64,000 nt of DNA from Clonostachys chloroleuca. Taxonomy: Eukaryota; Ascomycota; Sordariomycetes; Hypocreales; Bionectriaceae. Below the pieces are notes generated by a model. It had not been told where the DNA came from and ran no database searches. It saw only the letters and a program-made list of their open reading frames with translations. Position 1 is the first letter of the stretch. Every line of letters begins with the position of its first letter. The position numbers and the translations under genes are program-made. The stretch covers positions 27,280,001 through 27,344,000 of the forward strand of contig JBANAY010000003.1 in NCBI GenBank assembly GCA_037952775.1, written 5' to 3'. Positions 1 through 12,176 of the stretch are shown here, piece after piece.

Positions 1-3000
1 CCATAAGCGCGTACGGGCTTAGGATTTGATGACATCTATTCAAGCTTCAGTCAGGGGACAGAAGAATAAGAGAGAAGGTAAGGTTTCTGTAGGAAAGAGA
101 AGTTCCAAAGCACGACACGCCAGAGTAACAAGCGGGTTTGTTTACACCATTTTAGGCGTCAGGGCCACGTCTCGCATATTCTACCACAGTACGCTCCCCC
201 ATGTAGCTCTAGTCAGGTGAGAAGCTTGTTTGGCCTATGATCACAGGTACATTGAGCTCGATGACTGCATATGCAGTGCCCCCCCCTCTTCCCCCTTTTT
301 TCTCGTCGGTAAGCCATTTCATTTCCTAATGAGTTCTTGATCTTGTCTCACCGTTTATTTCTTTTTGCTCTTCAATCAAATTCGACGTGATCCACAACTT
401 TCGCCAGAGACGCAAGCATGCGCGGCCGCGTAACACCACACCATGAACCTGAGGAAATACCTTCTACTGAACAACCAGCCTACCCGGTTGGCTAGACTCG
501 CTTTAAGCTCTCTGATTATCCCCCAGACTCTGGATTCTTGATCGTATGGAATGCCTTGGAGTGGTACGCCAATTCACCTAAATGTAAGAAGCAAGAGGCT
601 GAGGCCAAGATGTTGAGGGGGCTCTCCATCCCTGCACCTTGCTTGTATCACATCATTGACTTTCAGCCAGCCACAATAAAAAAAGCACATCTTAGTGGCC
701 ACTTTCGTATCTCCTGGAAGGTAAACCTATGGAAATTACCCTCTCGACGTGTGTGTGGGGGGGCTGATATTGGTCCATGCCCAGGCCAATACCTCTGCAG
801 GGGCGGGAGGCCTACCAGACGTACACTACGTTTCTGATCAAAACAAAACGGAAGAACTTTTCAACCAACGGCAACAAGCGTTTCTAGAAACTCGGTAAGT
901 TGATAAAAGTGCAATCTCTATCGTTAATACAAAGAGCGGCCGCAGCTACGTTAGGTTACAAATAAGTCAAGTACTCTCCAACTCTCTAGTAGGCACTTGA
1001 CAGCCGGGAACTAGGGAGTAGCTTTTAACATGCGAGTCAAGCCCGGGCAGGCCGGGAGATTGCCCCCGGCAGATCGCTCACGGCTGGATCACAGACCGTC
1101 ACACAAACTTCTTGGCTTGAAAGAAGACCCATGGAATATCTCTGGACCCTACAACTTCCATCCTAGCGTTCTGGTCTGAGAGTGTGTGGTATTCAGCTGG
1201 GGCGAAGTAAGTGATTGGTTCGGAGTGTCTGGAGGAGCTACCTGAATCGCGTGCGCCCGCCATCAAGTTCTTAGCTCTTGAGCTAATGTATGCTGTTGTG
1301 GGTAGGGAGGGCTGGGAACGTAAGATGTTATCTCTTCCCCCACTCGATATTATGAGCCGTGCTCTAACGAGTTGAGGTTCAAAGGGGGCGATCTCAGCAT
1401 CGGGGAAAGAGTAAGCTTCCGCTGGTCTCGATCTTGGTGGGCCCCCTTTTCAAAACCGAACGACGTGCTTGGGCGCTTCCCCAACATTATACTGCTACTC
1501 GTCTCTAAGTTCGACTAAACCATGACTGACTAGCCATCGTCTGAAACACGGTGAGTGTAACCTAAAATCAAGTTGCTTTCTAGTTGGATGGGTGGAGTGG
1601 ACTGATTCCCAACCCAACAAGCCTAGACTACCTCGTCACATCTGACTGGGTGGCCTGGGTGATAATTACATAAGGCAACGTAGGAGGAAAGAGACCTTAC
1701 CTTTCTTATTCTGTTCCGCACTGACCGTTCTCTCATGATAGATCATTATCATTTCTTTTTCGACGGTAGCGCCTGTCGAAGTATGTCTCTAGCTCATCCG
1801 AGCCCGCGTTCCAGTCTCGGATCGGCTCTTCCCTCGTGGGACCGGCGAAAGTCATGGGTGGAAAACCCGACCCTGTAAAGCAAACCGCCTGCCCGAATAC
1901 CATGTAAACAACAAAAAGAAACGACAGCTGGGCGCGACCGCCTTCCAGTAGGAGTCGCGAAGGAATATAAAATGCCCTTTTTCTTCCCTCTGGAAGTCGT
2001 GGCTGTGTATCATCATGCTCCCCACAGGCTCTTTGCCCACCCACGACGCCTACTTTGTCAAGACGAGACGAGTCTACACACTGCGACCTGAGCCATCTTC
2101 CATCATGAGATCCTACCGAGTGAATAGGAGGTGCACCGGGTGCCAAATTAAGTACATACCCTCCTCTGACCCTCCACAACCTCCAGACTCATACCAACGA
2201 TGGACTGACCAGGCACGAATGCAGCAATCGTTCCATCCCACCCGCAATGCAAACATATCTTTGCTCCAGTGACGATCCCATCAGTGCCTTGTTGCTCCGC
2301 GCCGAGTCTATAGTCTGGTTTCCGAGAATCCCGCGTGTCACCGAGAACCAACATCTCCCGACTGTCAATAACGTCGCCATTAGCAATCAGCACCCGCTGC
2401 CGGCCGCTGATGTGGACAACGATCTCCGCAGCGTTGGAGCTTGGTCGGACGGGGCTGAAGCAAACATACGAGCAGCTGAGGCAGTAGCTACAAGGGCAGC
2501 AAGGTACGCCATTCAAAGCTCCCACAGTTCTATCGGTTCGTTCTTGACTGACAGTACCTCCTTTCCAGTTGTCTCCGCAGAGTCCCCAACCACCGTCGAG
2601 CGACCGATACCCCCTGAAGAGTGTTTCTTCAACGAGACTTCCACATAACGAGTGAGGGTTTGGGATACACTGCGTGTCAGATGGAGTTTGGAGGACTTGG
2701 GCTTGTTGTATTTGTTTCGACGGGACGACTCCCTCTTGGGTTTCGTCATACTGGTAGCTGCCAGCGTTCCCTAGTGCTGCCGTAGCTAGGCACCACCTTT
2801 ACGCGGCAGCTCTAGTTTTAGTGATCATTCTGAAGATTTCTTCTTGTATGAGATATCATTTTAATTCAAATAACGCTGTCTTCTTGCTGTGACTTCGGGC
2901 GAGGGCAAGTCTTGTACCCCTCCCGTCTCTACTACTTTGTACGATGCGAGACACCTGATAAATCTCCTAGTTTTACCGTCTTCTATTAAATGGCACCATA

Positions 3001-3546
3001 CAGATGCTAGAATACTCTGAGTCTCGGAATGACAAGGTATTTATCAAGCGGAGGTCTGTCTGGCGGAAGCCCTGTTTACCAGCCTCCTTGACCTTTTTGA
3101 TGGCGAGTGTTGCATACACAAACCGTAAGCCCCAAAGCACAAAAGCCTGCTCCTCCCTGTCTATTACCTCACCAATTCCTTAGTAAATTTCCCCTTCTGC
3201 AAGAGATGGCGAGTTCTGCTCTTCGACACCCTCACTCTGACTTGCTACCCATTCGCTATATTGACGTCAACCACATTGATCCTCACTTGTTATTCTATCT
3301 GGACCTAGAGCGAGGAGCCGCTCACAATGTGCTAAACATATCACGTGAATGCGATCTTTCCATTGGCTGTCTCATGTCCAGGTTATTTGAAAGAACACGA
3401 TTCTTATCACCGTCCAGGCTCTAGCCTAATCTAGCCAGCACACCCACCAGTCCTGCACCTTGCTTTTTCCTCGTGTCATTCTTCTTTTCTCTTTCCTCCC
3501 CCGCTGGTGGTGATGGCACCGTCTCCGCTTTAGTGGGTGAGTCCAT
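1..3546. other. Gene-poor stretch, no supported gene
   Basis: I see no convincing gene here. Open frames of 60-150 codons exist on both strands around 1.7-2.7 kb, but they overlap one another and none shows a recognisable domain, spliceable extension or consistent start. A short Cys-containing reading (about 2105-2150, plus strand) superficially recalls the start of a zinc cluster, but no second half follows after any plausible intron. A 72-codon frame at 3208-3424 is likewise unsupported. Confidence 0.5.
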
Positions 3547-4338
3547 CTAGTTAATGCATACGGGCGATCCGGGCTTCAGCCAGCGAATGTTATCGAGGAT
3601 TCCCTCCTTCCGAAACTCTTCCGACAATTCCTTCTCGTTCTGGGTAAAGTGGCCCCAAGAATCGTAGTGCATAGGGACAAGAACATCGGCTTTAATGTCA
3701 TGAAAGAGGCGAGCAGCCTGCTCTCCGTCCATGGTGATCTGCAGCCCGGGCATCATAGCCTTGCCCAAGTTCATGATGGCAACAGCGATGTGGAACTTGT
3801 CGGTCATTTTGGCGAGATCTTCCACATAGATCGTGTCGCCAGAGAAATAAATGGCATTCTTCTGCCCGTTTGTCGCACCAAAGTCTTCGGTGTGAATGAT
3901 AAACCCGACACACTCGTGCCCCGGGACGTGTACACATGGCGTTGCCGTGATCTCAAACGTCTTACCACCAATTGTGACCATTGTCTCTTCCCAATCCTTG
4001 AGGCCGATGACACTGGGCCGAGGGGCAAGATTATTGGCTCCATCCGGGGTAGTGAAGACGCGGCGGCCGTCAAGAAGCTGACGCCCAAGTTCATCTAGGT
4101 TGTCAGGATGATTCTCATGGCTAAGAAGCACCGCGTCGATGTGGGGGAGCTGGTTCAACTTTAGAGCGGGATCATCGCTGACCTTTAGCTCGCCTCCATG
4201 TGGAAGCGGCCAGGAACTCCCGGCTGGGGAGAAGAACGGGTCGGTCAAGAATGTCATCCCGTCAATTTCGAGGATTGCGGTAGCAGTCCCAATGTGAGTC
4301 ATGGTGACTTTCTTCGTGAAGGTTGAAGTGATAGCCAT
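3547..4338 (-). CDS. Metallo-beta-lactamase-fold hydrolase, UlaG-like (263 aa)
   Basis: Single-exon gene. The start is the ATG at 4338, giving N-terminus MAITSTFTKKV; an in-frame ATG 20 codons upstream lacks family similarity and is not used. The protein shows the MBL-fold order: a beta-rich N-terminus with DPFFSPAGSSW near residue 35, a metal loop SHENHPDNLDE near residue 75, a GHECVGF segment, the SGDTIY strand-loop and a late MHYDSWGHF histidine region. This is the UlaG/YtnP-like branch, usually cytosolic; substrate cannot be read from sequence. In the metal loop Asn replaces the more common Asp in the H-x-D-H position, so activity may be altered. It is transcribed away from the zinc-cluster regulator starting at 4980, with a 641-bp shared upstream region. 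It could instead be a non-catalytic family member. Confidence 0.88.
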   Translation of the reverse strand: MAITSTFTKKVTMTHIGTATAILEIDGMTFLTDPFFSPAGSSWPLPHGGELKVSDDPALKLNQLPHIDAVLLSHENHPDNLDELGRQLLDGRRVFTTPDGANNLAPRPSVIGLKDWEETMVTIGGKTFEITATPCVHVPGHECVGFIIHTEDFGATNGQKNAIYFSGDTIYVEDLAKMTDKFHIAVAIMNLGKAMMPGLQITMDGEQAARLFHDIKADVLVPMHYDSWGHFTQNEKELSEEFRKEGILDNIRWLKPGSPVCIN

Positions 4339-4979
4339 GTTTGTTCGTGTAGAAGATACACTGGAATTAAACTGGATCGAACTGATGATTTTGCACAACC
4401 TAAACGTACCTCATGGCTGCCTTTATATGTGTCCGTCTAGACTGCTGACCCGGAAGTCGGAACTCGGTGAGCATATTTTAAATTCACATAATGAACTCTG
4501 ATGGACGATTGATTTCAAATCAGTCCGAAGTACATGTAGATTAATAGGACGAAGATTGCAAATGACTCATCTTTACAAAGCGTCATGGCGGGATGGTTAT
4601 GTTATGGTTCACGGATGGCTGAGGTTATACTGCCACGGCGTTGTCCAATCAGCGCTCTCTTCCTCATGCTGAGTTGCGAAAACACGACGAGACTCAGGCG
4701 AACTAAGCTTGATTCAGTATTCGAACCCGCCAAGATGACGCTACTTTCTTCGTGGAGGCCCCAGGCTTCGTGCTTATTCTATCCTTGGCTCCTCACCTCC
4801 CCCAAACTCAGCTCAGTTGTGCCCAGTCAATACACCACCCCGATGCCAAGCTTTGCGACTACGCCTATTAATTGTTTGCCTTCTGCGACTCGCCTCATGG
4901 CTATTGGGTGATTACCGGCAATCGAAGTAGCACGAGACAAAATTACGACCCACTAGAGCTTTAAACGTCACCCGGCTCA
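4339..4979. promoter_or_regulatory. Divergent intergenic region between MBL gene and zinc-cluster regulator
   Basis: This 641-bp spacer separates the divergent starts at 4338 (minus) and 4980 (plus), so it must contain both promoters. Divergent pairing of a metabolic enzyme with a Zn2Cys6 regulator is common when the factor controls the enzyme, but no specific operator was identified. A 108-codon plus-strand frame (4585-4911) has no recognisable features and is treated as chance. Confidence 0.45.
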
Positions 4980-6848
4980 ATGAAGTTCCGACAGACCCGA
5001 GTGTGTCATAACTGCCGGAGGCATAAACTTGGTGTATGAAACAACTTGACGAAAGCTAATCCGAATATCCCATGCTGACTCTATGGTTCACTTGTTCAGT
5101 GTGACGGCAAACGTCCAGGTTGCACTCAATGCATCCACACCGGACGCCAATGCGAAGGATACCCGGGTCTTCTCTTTGTACAACCCTCTTTGATTCCTCA
5201 AAATCAGTCTTGTTCAAAACCTCGACAAAAGGCCCGGGCAAGAGTTAGCCGGGAGCCGCAATATCACAAGTCAGCTATTACCCAGAGTACATCGCCCATA
5301 GCATTATCTCCGCCGCAGTCCTCGGGCTCGATCAAGGCTCAGTCTCCTCCCTGCCCCGCTTCATACGGTGGTCATTTTCGACCTCAAATTTGCGACGAGC
5401 TTTATCCGATATGCCGGCCCTTGCCTGACACATTACAAGACACTATATCACTGGTCGTCCGAAGCTATGTCCCCATGATTGAACTGCCCTCCGGCCTTCG
5501 ATCAATAATTTCCCAGTCGACGCTGGTTTGCGGTGCTTGGGTCGAAGCCCTTCCAGATTTAACTCGTGGAAGTGGGAGCCATATTGACGAGTGTCTAGAA
5601 CATGCCATAAAATCCCTAGCACTATCCATAACCGCCAATAGAACGAACAAACCTCTTCTGACACCCCTATCTAGGCACTACGGCAAAAGCCTCAGCCTGC
5701 TTCGCCGAGCTCTCAATTTGCCAAGTGATTCCCACCAGAATGAAAAAATAGCGACGATGATGTGTCTCGCATTGTCCGAAGTGAGCACTTGCTGAGTCAC
5801 TATCCGTGGATTCATGGATATGACTAAACGAATAAACAGACAGGCTGAGTTACTGCTTGACTAACGATTACCAAGGCTCTGTTCCCGGTGGCCCCAAACA
5901 GCTGGTTCATACATCTACGTGCCATCAGCGAGGTAATGCGATCATGCAAGCCCGAGGCCTTCAGTGTTGGTATACCACACAAACTGTTTACCGGCATTAG
6001 GCCACTACTTGTAAGCTTAGCCCAAGCTGTCGTCTCAAGTGTTCTATGCCAAAGCATATTACTCAAGGACGGGGCTTCGTCAATTCCTATTCTTCTCTAT
6101 TTTTCTCTTACAGCATTCTGATTCTTCTTTCTCGCAGATCCTAGAGGCCATGGCGAGTAAGAAAGCTACCTTTCTGGCTTCAGACGAATGGAAAACGATA
6201 CCGTTTCAACACAACGGACCTTCCTCGATGCAAGGTTTCCTCAGCCAGGCAGCCATTATCCCGGAAATAATGCAAAAGGCAGATCTCTTAAACTTTGAAA
6301 CACTTGAAAAGGACGGCATACAAAGACTCATTGAGCTATCAGACATAGCTACACGGCTTGAGGCGTCAGCCATCACATTTGAGATTGAGCCAAACGCTCC
6401 AGCGTATTGGCTTTCCTCACAAAGATCCAATGCTGCTGGAAATGGCTACCCACACCTTTGTTTTTCAGATCTCAACGCTGCTAACGCTTTCACCCATCTA
6501 TGGGCCTTCGAGATCGTCTGCCTTTCCAAGATAACCGAATTGCAAACTGCCTTTCCATGTCTAGGAAATATGGGAGACTCCTTTGGTGGTGATATCTTGA
6601 TCAAACTAAATATGCGTCGCCAAAGGTGTGTCGATCTTGCTATCAACATATGCCAAAGCATGAAGTATATGGTGAGAGAGGAATGGATGATGTATGGTCC
6701 ATCATGTGCGGCTTTCCCGGTCCGTATGGCCTTCGACGTTCTTGAAATGGATGAAAAGGGAAGAGAGATTCTATACAATTTGGGTCAATCGGCCTTGAAA
6801 GATATAGATCACCGCTTTCTCCCTTTAATAGGCACTCGAGTCAAATAG
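4980..6848 (+). CDS. Zn(II)2Cys6 fungal transcription factor (526 aa, 4 exons)
   Basis: Exons 4980-5033, 5100-5780, 5876-6010 and 6138-6848. All junctions are GT-AG and the lengths sum to whole codons. Intron 1 carries a gctgact branch motif and intron 2 a ctaac motif. Splicing intron 1 restores a canonical zinc binuclear cluster with Cys at residues 9, 12, 19, 26, 29 and 36, followed by the usual basic linker. The remainder has the helical make-up of fungal-specific transcription factor domain 2 (DUF3468-like): motifs MCLALSE, NSWFIHLRAISEVM and FLASDEWKTIPF occur in the expected order. It is a nuclear DNA-binding regulator, target unknown. It is divergent from the MBL-fold gene, which is the obvious candidate target (inference). 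Confidence 0.9.
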
Positions 6849-7264
6849 AAAGCTCGTTTGCTGAGACTTATCCCCTTTCTGATTGGGGCCTACTTGATTT
6901 GGTCGGTATTGTTGAATGTCATGATCTTGTCAACGGTTTTTAGAGTTCAAGAAAGTAAAGAAGAAGAAATATGATGCCATTTTTATTGAATGTCTAACCC
7001 GTAAAACCTATGTAAGCGAACGACAAATAAGCTGATCGATTTGAATGATCAGATGATGGTAGCGACCGGACCGGGTATATAAGAGAAAACCAAAAGATTC
7101 GTAAGTGTTCATGAGTCGAGCGATCGTCAGTTTGCCACTCCCGTAGCTGTTCTATATACAGAAAGTTTGAAAAGTATGTACGAAGAATTGAAGATGATGG
7201 CTAGATAGCTATCGGAACGCAAAGGCGAAAAATCCTTCGCAAAAGGGCTCGCCCTTTTGCGAAT
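6849..7264. other. Intergenic, convergent 3' ends
   Basis: This is the spacer between the 3' ends of the zinc-cluster gene (plus) and the GH23-like gene (minus). AT-rich stretches suit 3' UTRs; I see no gene. Confidence 0.5.
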
Positions 7265-8029
7265 TTAGCGACACTTGGACTTGGCCAGAGTCCAGCCAGT
7301 GAGGCGGTTTGCAATATCGGAGACGTAGCACTTGGTGCTGCTGAACCCATTGTTAAAGTTTTCATAGTCGACAGAGCCGCTGTTGTACATTCGAGCAGCA
7401 GCATACAGCGCCCGGCTGCCCGCGCTGCCGATGGTCTTCAATGTCTTTGCGAAGCACTGCTTCAAGCCATCGCCATTGGAGGTACCAACAACGCCGTCCC
7501 GGATCATCAGCTCGATTGTGGCAGCGGAGCATTTAGCGACACCGTCGCAACTGCCCTTGCCATTGTGAGACTGCATCAGGCCGGGGTTTTTAATTGGGTT
7601 GTAGGATGTGGGAACGCGAACGCATCCCTTGCTCTCCTGCATCATGACAGCAAGGATAATCCGACTGTCCACCTGGGTTTCGTTGGAGACTTTCTGGATA
7701 GCCGTGTTGATGTCACTGATTTCTGTCTCCGAGTTGTCTTCACCCCATTTATTCCAGGTGCAGGACTGACGAATCAAGGGCAGGTTCTGCTTCCAGAGCT
7801 GGTCGTAGGTACCCCAAGAGTCTTTATTGGGCCAGCTGGCACTCTTGGTCCCATCCCCGGAGTAGACCTTGTAAGTGTCACTAAGGGTCACCGTGGCCTT
7901 GCTGGTTCCCTCGCCATTCTCACCAATCTGATCCTTAAGATCAGGGAGCTCGGCTGAAAGGTCCACCGGCAGAGCAGCGGCAAGAGCCGCAAGGAGGGTG
8001 GTGGAAAGGAAAGCGACGTTGAAGAGCAT
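7265..8029 (-). CDS. Secreted lysozyme-like / GH23 (SLT-type) protein (254 aa)
   Basis: Single exon. The N-terminus MLFNVAFLSTTLLAALAAAL is a clear signal peptide ending near A19-L20, so the product is secreted. The C-terminal half carries the soluble lytic transglycosylase signature: AVMMQESKGC near residue 132 (candidate catalytic Glu), then NPGLMQSHNGKGSC (about 148-161) and a late AAARMYNSG segment. Several paired Cys (90, 136, 161 and later) suggest disulfides. Fungal members of this family are proposed to cleave peptidoglycan or chitinous polymers; which applies here is unknown. A TATAATAG-like box reads on the minus strand at about 8146-8153, some 115 bp upstream of the ATG. Confidence 0.87.
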   Translation of the reverse strand: MLFNVAFLSTTLLAALAAALPVDLSAELPDLKDQIGENGEGTSKATVTLSDTYKVYSGDGTKSASWPNKDSWGTYDQLWKQNLPLIRQSCTWNKWGEDNSETEISDINTAIQKVSNETQVDSRIILAVMMQESKGCVRVPTSYNPIKNPGLMQSHNGKGSCDGVAKCSAATIELMIRDGVVGTSNGDGLKQCFAKTLKTIGSAGSRALYAAARMYNSGSVDYENFNNGFSSTKCYVSDIANRLTGWTLAKSKCR

Positions 8030-10754
8030 TTCGATCTACAGAGTCCGGCTGCGTAGATGTTTACTAGGGAATGTATGGAGACCTGAGTTTCCGAGAATGT
8101 TTGATGCGTGAAGATGATTGAAGCCGAAGGGGAGGGGGCACTACTATTATATCCTTCTCTCAGTCTTTCCCAGGTCAACAGAACAAAAGGGCAGCTCGGA
8201 ATTACTTGGTACATCGCTAAAGACGGTAGGCATCTGATCCACACCGATCCAGTACATGTGTAAATGGTGTATTCCGAGGACTCCATATTCTTCCCCTCTC
8301 AAAAGACCTGCTGGTACTTTCCCTATACAGCGATAAGTCGACTGATCCTATGAAATCCTTGAGGGCTGGAAGCGTGAACGGGTGCATTGCATGATCCAGT
8401 TGCAGCTGGCGGCTAAGACGTTGGTCGTCAAAAGAATACTAGCCAGATGTGACCGAAACAGGGCGCAAACTGCGGAGAGCGGATCGAAAAATGGAAGCTC
8501 CTTCCGGTAGCGACATGGGTTCACTAAAGGGCATCCCTCCCATGCTTGAGGGGATCCGGGTGCGACCCTCATGGAGACAAGGCTCATGGATGGCCCGCTA
8601 CTTGAGCCGAATTCTGCCAGGAACGGACCCTGGGTTACAAAAATGGCGACGAGGGATCTTGATTTTTCGTGCTAGCAGTGGGTTGTTACGTTGGCCTCAC
8701 GAAATCAATCCATCATGTTGGTAGGCCGCCCCCAAAGGCAATGCTTATATTTAGCGCTTTCCCTGTTTTAAAGCAATAGGTCAACCTGATGTGCTTTGGT
8801 ACTTTCTTCCAATACGGTGACAGATCCCCTCATGATGGGTCTTTGGTGCTTACTTAGGAAGGCCACAGGTGGTACTGGGTCAAGCCATGTCCAGGACCAG
8901 GGAGTCCTATTGCTGAGAATATTCCTCGGTAGGAAGGGGAATCTACCGGAAGATCCCAGCACTAGGGACAGGTACGAAGCGGACGCAACTGACCTTCCTG
9001 CCGAGATCAGAACTTCATATGGATTAGAGTGTCCAAACCGAGTTCATGTTGTTAACACGTTTCAGAATGTACGCGGGGAAAGAACGATTTCACCGTTCGG
9101 TATGGTGAACGACCCCATCTGCAATACTACCTTGCAGGATTGATGCTACATTCCATTTATGTAAGAGAAGCTATTCCTATAACCGGCCGGGACGGGATGC
9201 CTGGACTGAGGGGGCAATGCAGAACCGAACCAACCCGCTTCTAGTACATGGATAAAATATGCCTCTGGCCCGCTCCCGCCTTGTGTGATGCTTGGCGAAC
9301 ACGCACGGGTAACTTGGAGTTCCAACTTTGACTTCGGAGGCTGCAGGTTGTGCAGGGCCGGTGTTACATTGGGCATTCGTATGCCCCTGCACGAGCTCAG
9401 CGTTTAGTAGATCCTTGTCCACGCAAGTAAGCTGCGCGGTGCCTATGGATAATACCGCTGTGAGCGACTGGCTAAAATGCCTCCGTTCAGGCGGAAATGG
9501 AATTTTTACGTCACGCAATCCGGCTGGTTCGTTATCCAAAAGCCCGAAGCAATGACATGTTGTCGTTCGTGCACGTCAGTCTGCATGGCGCTCACGTAGT
9601 TCATACACAGCCTGATGACACAGCGTGTGTGACAAACCGTGTGCATGCACGTACATCCAATTACTATCAATGACCAATCCTAGTGATATTAGGTGTTCTT
9701 TGTTCATTGTGGAGGGAACAACTAGAAAGAGAGGAGCACTGACTGTGCGTACATCCGGCAATTTGGCGTAACCCCCTACTTTGTATACTTGATGAGCATT
9801 CTGCAATTGTAATGATACTCATCGATAAATAGCTGATTGGTCAAGAGGTCTGTCTGTCACTGTACAGGGAACTGTCAAAGAAGGATCATTGGATGGTATG
9901 GTGTTGTGATTAAATCTAAGGAATGAAACATCAAGTTCACGAACGCATGATGCCAAGAGTGAACCTTTGTTCGCTCCAAAATCAGACGATAGCTAGCTCC
10001 AGCAATGTTCTCTTAAAGGGCTGAGTTTTCGATGATCAAGGAAAGAACCGTTTGTAGGATTTTAGTAGGTAGGTAACATCACTCAAGCTTTTTTTCAATA
10101 AAACATTTATTTCTTGTGGTCAAACTTAGATGTAGCAAAATATGCATTCAGTAAAACAAGTGTCCAGTAACGGTCACCGTAATTGTAAATGGACGGGGAA
10201 GTTCATAACGTTGAAGACTAGAGAATGTGAATCATCAGAACAAACGTTGAATGTGAATCATAAGAACACATGTTGATTGTGAAAAATGATCATAGGCGAT
10301 TGAATACAAATAATAAAACATGATGCAATTCTTTACTTTGTACTGTTTCAAGTGACTGCTGATTGTCGTAATCTTGAGTACACACGGCTCGTCAACTACC
10401 CGAGAAGTCGAAAGTTCTCTTACTTTCAACCTAAGTAAGGTGCCAGTTCTATTCGTGAAGGGAGTTCGGGATACTGATGAAAGAGTTCTTTCGAAAGTTC
10501 TGTTACTTTCTACCTAAGTAAGGTGCTACTTCTCTTCGTGAAAGGGAGATCGGGAAACTGATGAAAGAGTTCTTTTAGACATGGTGATATGAGTTCGTAA
10601 CAGGGCCAGAGAGTGCTTTGCGGACTACAAATATGGCAGCCTCTCTGCCCTTGACATTCATTGAACCATATCTTAAGAGATCACGCTCAGACTTTCGCAC
10701 CCGCCAAAAAGTACTTTGAAAAAGTTCGAAAACCGTATTGAGCATATCACCAAA
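8030..10754. other. 2.7-kb intergenic region
   Basis: No gene is supported. Overlapping open frames at 8.4-9.5 kb on both strands lack domains and plausible splice continuity. The right part (9.8-10.7 kb) is AT-rich and contains small imperfect direct repeats of atgtgaatcat(c/a)agaac at about 10225-10270, and the 83-bp tandem duplication annotated separately. Confidence 0.45.
10409..10575. repeat. Two-copy 83/84-bp tandem duplication
   Basis: Copy 1 (10409-10491) and copy 2 (10492-10575) both begin cgaaagttct, contain acctaagtaaggtgc and cgtgaa, and end ctgatgaaagagttcttt. They differ by scattered substitutions and a one-base insertion. The array lies about 180 bp upstream of the F-box/LRR-like gene start, so it could sit in its promoter. 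Confidence 0.85.
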
Positions 10755-12176
10755 ATGTCTCAAAACCCTCACCAAAAATCGTTGGCGGCACACCAAACCC
10801 CAAACGAGATTTGGCAAGCCATTCTGGAACCTTTCAAAGCTGAAATACCAGCTCAGTCATGGGCCAGACCTGTGGCCCAAAACGATCCTGAAAACATCAG
10901 AACTCTTGCTTCAATGTCTAGAGTTTCTCACGCAGCCCAGCCTGTGGCGAAGCAATTCCTATATCAAACCTTAGATTTAGAAGCACTTGAGAAACCAGGA
11001 GCAAGCGCAGTGTCACTTCTTAGAGCACTTGCTGATCAGCCCGATCTGGGAAAGCACGTGAAGATGCTACGTCTTAATTCGAGCAAGCTTGATGCATCTG
11101 AGGGGGACGAGATCAAGTGGGACGAACTTTTTGAGAGCGTTCAGGCAAGAATTAAGGCACCGGGTCTTAAGGGCGAGGTCAGACAATGTCTCCAGATGTG
11201 GTTGGATACCACAAGGAAAAGTAGAGACTTCTCTGATATTGCAACGCCTTTCGTTTCGCTTCTTCCAGGACTCCAGCTTCTTGAATGTCAAGTGAAGAGA
11301 TGGGATCCTTTGGTAAGATACCTCAAGAACTTCCCTTCGCTAACTGAGGTGAGACTCAAGGCCACCACCGAGACACAACCAGTCAGCATTACCGAGATTT
11401 TACCAGCTCTGATGCATCCTACTCTTAAGGTAGTTCGTCTCGATGGATTTGGTTCAGAAAGGAAATTTGGCGGAAACTTGAAGTCCAACGACAGCGTTGA
11501 AACTGTTGAACTCGGAGATTCTTATGTCAATATCAATGGAATATCTGGAATTTCCAAACTGTTCCCAAATATGAAAAACTTTTGCTACGAATTTGGCAGC
11601 CCCCGAAGAATGGGTAGCTACGACAGAGCGCATATCAAGATCAGAGACCTTGGTGAAAAGTTAAGAGAAGTGGGAAGAAACTTGGAATCTCTGACAATTG
11701 ACACGGTAGTTCTTTTCCAATTGGAAGAGAACGACAACAGCGCCCTCGGGTCGTTCAAGGACATGAAATCATTAAAACATCTTTGTGTCTGCAAGCCTTT
11801 CCTGATTAGACAGGAAGAGGGCCAAGACGAAGCTGGAGCCTGGAACAATGCCTTTCCTTCACAGTTGGAGTCGATCCATTTTCTACCGGAATCAAGAATT
11901 TCTGCTGCCTCCTTTGCGCCCTGGAAGGACATGGGATTACTCAGGCTCGTCGGAAAATACCTTTTAAACAAGGACGGGAGATTGAAGAGCCTCAAAAAGG
12001 TTTCAGTGGAGTTGCATAGCTCGGAAGCTCAGCTCGAAGATGAGAACGGGGAAGTGGTCAAAGATTGGTTCGGTGAATGGAAAATCACAAGGAAGCAAGA
12101 ATGGGTTTCTATGGTGCCATCGATTTTGTATGGTGACAAGTATAAACCGACCATTGTTGAGTTTATTCGGTCCTAG
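10755..12176 (+). CDS. F-box / LRR-like protein (473 aa)
   Basis: Single exon. I place the start at ATG 10755 (MSQNPHQKSLAAH), which precedes the domain-like sequence; an in-frame ATG lies 13 codons upstream. Residues about 15-70 (TPNEIWQAILEPF ... LASMSRVSHAAQPVAKQFLY) fit the fungal F-box pattern of a substrate-receptor subunit of an SCF ubiquitin ligase. The rest has irregular leucine-rich strands such as LLPGLQLLECQ, FPSLTEVRL and HPTLKVVRLDGF that resemble divergent LRRs. No catalytic motif is visible. The assignment rests on pattern rather than invariant residues, so it is moderate; the target is unknown. Confidence 0.65.
   Translation: MSQNPHQKSLAAHQTPNEIWQAILEPFKAEIPAQSWARPVAQNDPENIRTLASMSRVSHAAQPVAKQFLYQTLDLEALEKPGASAVSLLRALADQPDLGKHVKMLRLNSSKLDASEGDEIKWDELFESVQARIKAPGLKGEVRQCLQMWLDTTRKSRDFSDIATPFVSLLPGLQLLECQVKRWDPLVRYLKNFPSLTEVRLKATTETQPVSITEILPALMHPTLKVVRLDGFGSERKFGGNLKSNDSVETVELGDSYVNINGISGISKLFPNMKNFCYEFGSPRRMGSYDRAHIKIRDLGEKLREVGRNLESLTIDTVVLFQLEENDNSALGSFKDMKSLKHLCVCKPFLIRQEEGQDEAGAWNNAFPSQLESIHFLPESRISAASFAPWKDMGLLRLVGKYLLNKDGRLKSLKKVSVELHSSEAQLEDENGEVVKDWFGEWKITRKQEWVSMVPSILYGDKYKPTIVEFIRS

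Noticed and set aside
2105..2272. Possible zinc-cluster start (CTGCQIK)
   Set aside because: The remaining four Cys cannot be found in any frame after plausible introns, and neighbouring frames lack a regulator domain.
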